A stretch of DNA of 64,000 bases. Source: Epilithonimonas tenax DSM 16811 (GTDB taxonomy: Bacteria > Bacteroidota > Bacteroidia > Flavobacteriales > Weeksellaceae). Shown in pieces: positions 61,380 through 64,000 of the stretch. The translations under genes were made by a program, and so were the position numbers. The notes under the pieces were generated by a model. It saw nothing but the letters and a program-made list of their open reading frames with translations, ran no database searches and was not told where the DNA came from. The DNA is taken from NCBI RefSeq assembly GCF_000428485.1, contig NZ_AUAA01000002.1, positions 124,001 to 188,000 on the forward strand. The letters are read 5' to 3'. Every line of letters begins with the position of its first letter. The stretch's first letter is position 1.

Positions 61380-61880
61380 ATGAACAAATTAAATGTATTA
61401 TTAGTAGCCGTTGTAATGGTTTTTGCAACTGGATTTGCACAAGCTCAAAAAATAGCTTCTGTTGATATCAATGCGATCTTTACATCAATGCCGGAAATGA
61501 AGGCGCTTGATGCTCAATTGCAAACTTTGCAGACTGCAAAACAAGGTGAATTGGAGAAACAAGGTAAATCTCTTCAGGATCTGATGAAAAAATACCAAGA
61601 TGAAGCACCTAAACAAACTCAAGCGATCAACGAAACAAGAAGTCAGGAAGTTCAAAAACTTCAAGACAACCTTCAGCAACTTTACGCTGCTGCTCAAAAA
61701 GATATCGCTGAAAAAAGAGACGCAGGTCTAGCACCAATTGAGAAAAAAATCAATGATGCTATCTCTAAAGTTTCAAAAGCTGCTGCTTACGATTTCGTAT
61801 TTGATGCTTCTAGCCCGGCTTTAGTTTACAAAGCAGGTACAGATGCTACGCCAGCTGTTAAAAAAGAATTAGGTCTTTAA
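61380..61880 (+). CDS. OmpH/Skp-family periplasmic chaperone 2
   Basis: 166 residues with a signal peptide (VVAVVMVFATGFAQA). KIASVDINAIFTSMPEMKA is the Skp start. A helical arm with DEAPKQTQAINETRSQ and a closing segment AAYDFVFDASSPALVY follow. The pair of paralogues probably arose by duplication. A strong terminator follows, so the DUF6089-to-OmpH block is probably one transcript. Confidence 0.93.
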   Translation: MNKLNVLLVAVVMVFATGFAQAQKIASVDINAIFTSMPEMKALDAQLQTLQTAKQGELEKQGKSLQDLMKKYQDEAPKQTQAINETRSQEVQKLQDNLQQLYAAAQKDIAEKRDAGLAPIEKKINDAISKVSKAAAYDFVFDASSPALVYKAGTDATPAVKKELGL

Positions 61881-61903
61881 TTTTAAGACAAGAAAATAAT
61901 CCC

Positions 61904-61933
61904 AAACCGCTCTTTTTACGGAGCGGTTTTTTT
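61904..61933 (+). terminator. Rho-independent terminator after the ompH pair
   Basis: A perfect 9-bp stem (AAACCGCTC 61904-61912, GAGCGGTTT 61921-61929) ends in a T-run (61927-61933). Confidence 0.85.
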
Positions 61934-61940
61934 ATTTTTG
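61933..61940 (+). promoter_or_regulatory. Candidate -7 box four bases before the thioesterase ATG
   Basis: TATTTTTG fits the consensus and ends 4 bp before ATG 61945. If used, the mRNA would be leaderless. It directly abuts the terminator of the previous operon. Confidence 0.5.
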
Positions 61941-61944
61941 CACT

Positions 61945-62424
61945 ATGGAAAAAGAATTTTCATCGACGGTAAAGATCCGTTTTGCAGATTGCGACCCTAT
62001 TGGGCATCTCAATAATGTGAAATATCTGGAGTATATGCTCAATGCGAGGGAAGATCACGTGGAACAAAACTACGGATTCACCTATGAGCAATATACCAGA
62101 GAAACAGGCTGCACTTGGGTCACCATCCAGAATGAGATCGCCTATCTGAAAGAAGTAAAGTACAACTCAACCGTGGATATTACCAGCAAGACTGTTTTTG
62201 TGGATGATCTCACCGCGGTGGTAGAGTTACTGATGAAAGACGAAAACGGAAAAATAAATGCCGTGTTTTGGCTGACCGTCATCTATTTCAACATGAAGAC
62301 CAGAAGGGCCGAGAAGATGCCGAATGCCACTTTAGATAAATTCGCACATTTTCTAGTGGATATAGATCATAAAACATTCAAAGAACGCGTTGCTTTTTTT
62401 AGAAGCCAAAATAAAATCAAATAA
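61945..62424 (+). CDS. Acyl-CoA thioesterase (4HBT hotdog family)
   Basis: 159 residues. The active-site block is IRFADCDPIGHLNNVKYLEY (D-x-x-G-H-x-N-N pattern) near 11-30. It is close to YbgC/FadM-like enzymes and hydrolyses acyl-CoA thioesters, but the chain length is unknown. It is followed 2 bp later by rfbD, although no functional link is evident. Confidence 0.9.
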   Translation: MEKEFSSTVKIRFADCDPIGHLNNVKYLEYMLNAREDHVEQNYGFTYEQYTRETGCTWVTIQNEIAYLKEVKYNSTVDITSKTVFVDDLTAVVELLMKDENGKINAVFWLTVIYFNMKTRRAEKMPNATLDKFAHFLVDIDHKTFKERVAFFRSQNKIK

Positions 62425-62426
62425 TT

Positions 62427-63296
62427 ATGCAAAGAATTTTAGTTGTTGGCGCAAACGGCCAGTTGGGACATTGCCTTCAAAAACTAGCACCGAAATACCA
62501 CGACCTGTTTGATTTCAACTTTACAGGTTCGGAGGCGCTCAATATTACAGATAAAGCGCAGATCGAGAAAGAATTTGAAGAATACCAACCTGATTTTGTC
62601 ATCAATGCCTCCGCTTATACGGCCGTAGATTTGGCAGAGAAAGAGGAAGAAAAAGCCTTCTCAGTCAACGCCATTGGCGTTGGTCATTTGGCAGAAGTTT
62701 CTAAAGACCACAACGCTATTTTGATTCACGTTTCCACAGATTATGTTTTTGATGGTGAGACCAACCTTAGTTATTCTGAAGATGATTTTACAAATCCAAT
62801 CGGTGTTTATGGCGCTTCAAAACGGGAAGGTGAAGAGCTGGCTTTGGAAAATAATCCGGAAACAGTCATTCTCAGAACCTCGTGGCTGTATTCAGAATTC
62901 AATAAGAATTTTGTGAAAACAATGTTGCATCTTTTCAATATTAAGGAAGAATTGGGAATTGTAGGCGATCAATACGGTCAGCCGACCAACGCCAATGATC
63001 TTGCAGAAGCCATTATGGCTATCATAGAGGCAAGAAGTAAAACATTCGGGATCTATCATTTTTCCAATTATCCGGAAACCACTTGGTTCGATTTTGCAAA
63101 CAAAATAAAAGAATTCTCAGGATCTGGCGTTGTACTAAAGGCCATCACCACCCAGGAATTCCCAACACCGGCCAAACGCCCGAAAAGAAGTACAATGTCT
63201 TTGGACAAGATTGAAAAAGATTACAACATCGAGCCAAAACATTGGGAAAATAGTCTTCAGGATTGTATAGAAATCCTAAAAATAACCAATGCGTAA
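62427..63296 (+). CDS. rfbD: dTDP-4-dehydrorhamnose reductase
   Basis: 289 residues, extended SDR. The NADPH loop is VVGANGQLGHCL (5-16). INASAYTAVDLAEKEEEKAF and STDYVFDGETNLSYSEDD are RmlD hallmarks, and YGASKREGEELAL carries the Tyr-x3-Lys. It makes dTDP-L-rhamnose, a sugar donor for surface polysaccharides. The partner genes rfbA, rfbB and rfbC are not in this window. The stop overlaps the next gene by 8 bp. Confidence 0.95.
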   Translation: MQRILVVGANGQLGHCLQKLAPKYHDLFDFNFTGSEALNITDKAQIEKEFEEYQPDFVINASAYTAVDLAEKEEEKAFSVNAIGVGHLAEVSKDHNAILIHVSTDYVFDGETNLSYSEDDFTNPIGVYGASKREGEELALENNPETVILRTSWLYSEFNKNFVKTMLHLFNIKEELGIVGDQYGQPTNANDLAEAIMAIIEARSKTFGIYHFSNYPETTWFDFANKIKEFSGSGVVLKAITTQEFPTPAKRPKRSTMSLDKIEKDYNIEPKHWENSLQDCIEILKITNA

Positions 63297-63969
63297 ACTA
63301 TTATTTTTAATCAGTGTTTTTTGTTTTCAGTTCTTTTACCTTCAGATCGTTACGCTCAATAAGGTAGAGAAAACAAACCATAACAAAGACAAGTTTTTTT
63401 ATAAAATCAATGAGCCTTCGAAATCCGAATTTCTAGGTGAGATTCTTGTGAATGCATACGCCAAAGATGACGTCACAATTTTTGGTGATATTTATAAAAA
63501 AGCGAAACAAATAGGTGCCAATTCATTCAATTTGAAACCTCTTGAAAATATGGATGGGACCATTCAGAACTTCAATCCGTCTTATTATATTTTGAATTTG
63601 TATTACACGGCTATTGATGATATTCCTGCAGAAGAGAACATAGCCTATTTGCTTTCATCTTCAGAGAAGAAGCAGAAGATCAATATCAATAACAAAACCA
63701 TAGAGCTGCAGCCGCGAAGTTTCATCAGGCTGGATTTGAATGAGAACCAAATAATGGCAGTTTCCACCAGAAAATTACTGGGTTCAACGGTAAAATTGTC
63801 AGCAAAATCCGGACAGCCTTCTTTGTACCTTTCTTTGACCAATTTCAAAATTCGCAGCAATGATAGCCTTTACGGCGGTATCAACCTGAAATCGGGTGAT
63901 ATTACGGGATTAGAAAAATCGTTTGGTATGTTTTTGACTACAATATATACCGAACAAAAAAAGGATTAA
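63289..63969 (+). CDS. Hypothetical exported protein after rfbD
   Basis: 226 residues with a signal peptide (MRKLLFLISVFCFQFFYLQ). The mature part begins VTLNKVEKTNHNKDKFFYKI and is mixed alpha/beta without a family motif that I recognise. The segment FGDIYKKAKQIGANSF resembles a small two-layer domain found in periplasmic proteins. It overlaps rfbD by 8 bp, so it is translated with it, but no function can be assigned. Confidence 0.75.
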   Translation: MRKLLFLISVFCFQFFYLQIVTLNKVEKTNHNKDKFFYKINEPSKSEFLGEILVNAYAKDDVTIFGDIYKKAKQIGANSFNLKPLENMDGTIQNFNPSYYILNLYYTAIDDIPAEENIAYLLSSSEKKQKININNKTIELQPRSFIRLDLNENQIMAVSTRKLLGSTVKLSAKSGQPSLYLSLTNFKIRSNDSLYGGINLKSGDITGLEKSFGMFLTTIYTEQKKD

Positions 63970-64000
63970 TGTTAATAAGTTGTGACACATCAGGTGCTTA

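Overview
The window looks like the chromosome of a flavobacterium of the Chryseobacterium/Epilithonimonas type (Weeksellaceae, Bacteroidota). The DNA is AT-rich, and many genes are preceded by a Bacteroidota-type -7 box (TAnnTTTG) rather than a Shine-Dalgarno sequence. The gene families are typical of the group: a DUF6089 protein next to uppS and bamA, twin OmpH proteins, an eukaryote-like IleS, and above all a large flexirubin (aryl-polyene/dialkylresorcinol) pigment cluster. No tRNA, rRNA, CRISPR array, prophage or insertion sequence was recognised.

Layout. 1-9.9 kb is housekeeping: the end of metK, an ECF sigma factor, a HAD phosphatase, trpS, a SanA-like protein, lspA, a DksA-like protein and ileS. 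10-39.6 kb is the pigment locus. Its forward arm (12.7-19.1 kb) has tyrosine ammonia-lyase, ketoreductase, ketosynthase, acyl carrier protein, an LpxL-like acyltransferase and a CrtI-like oxidoreductase. An acyl-CoA ligase and a flavin-dependent halogenase stand in front of it. Its reverse arm (39.6 down to 19.3 kb) starts with an MMPL exporter-acyltransferase fusion. It continues through DarA, DarB, two FabZ-like dehydratases, a BtrH-like protein, an ABC exporter, a thioesterase, several ketosynthases, a second ACP, a polysaccharide deacetylase-like protein, LolA-like and lipoprotein genes, a third dehydratase and a glycosyltransferase-DUF2062 fusion. A toxin-antitoxin pair whose toxin is broken sits inside this arm.

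39.7-44.2 kb holds topA, an intact ParDE pair and an alpha/beta hydrolase. 44.2-56.4 kb is an exopolysaccharide locus: two GT-C-like membrane proteins, a frameshifted acyltransferase, an EpsG/Wzy-like polymerase, an arginase-fold protein, a GT2, a WecA-type initiating transferase, and Wza and Wzc with a Gly-Tyr repeat tail. 56.5-61.9 kb is the envelope block DUF6089-uppS-bamA-ompH-ompH. The window closes with a thioesterase, rfbD and an unknown secreted protein.

How the genes fit together. Tyrosine ammonia-lyase would give 4-coumarate and the ligase would activate it. ACP, ketosynthases, FabG-like reductase and FabZ-like dehydratases would extend it to an aryl polyene. DarB and DarA would make the dialkylresorcinol. 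Esterification would join the two halves, and the exporter, LolA-like and lipoprotein genes would move the pigment to the outer membrane. The most interesting loose ends are the BtrH-like protein (a candidate ester-forming enzyme), the half-size ketosynthase, the three-part exporter fusion, a palindrome at the promoter of the reverse arm, and hairpin repeats around both ACP genes.
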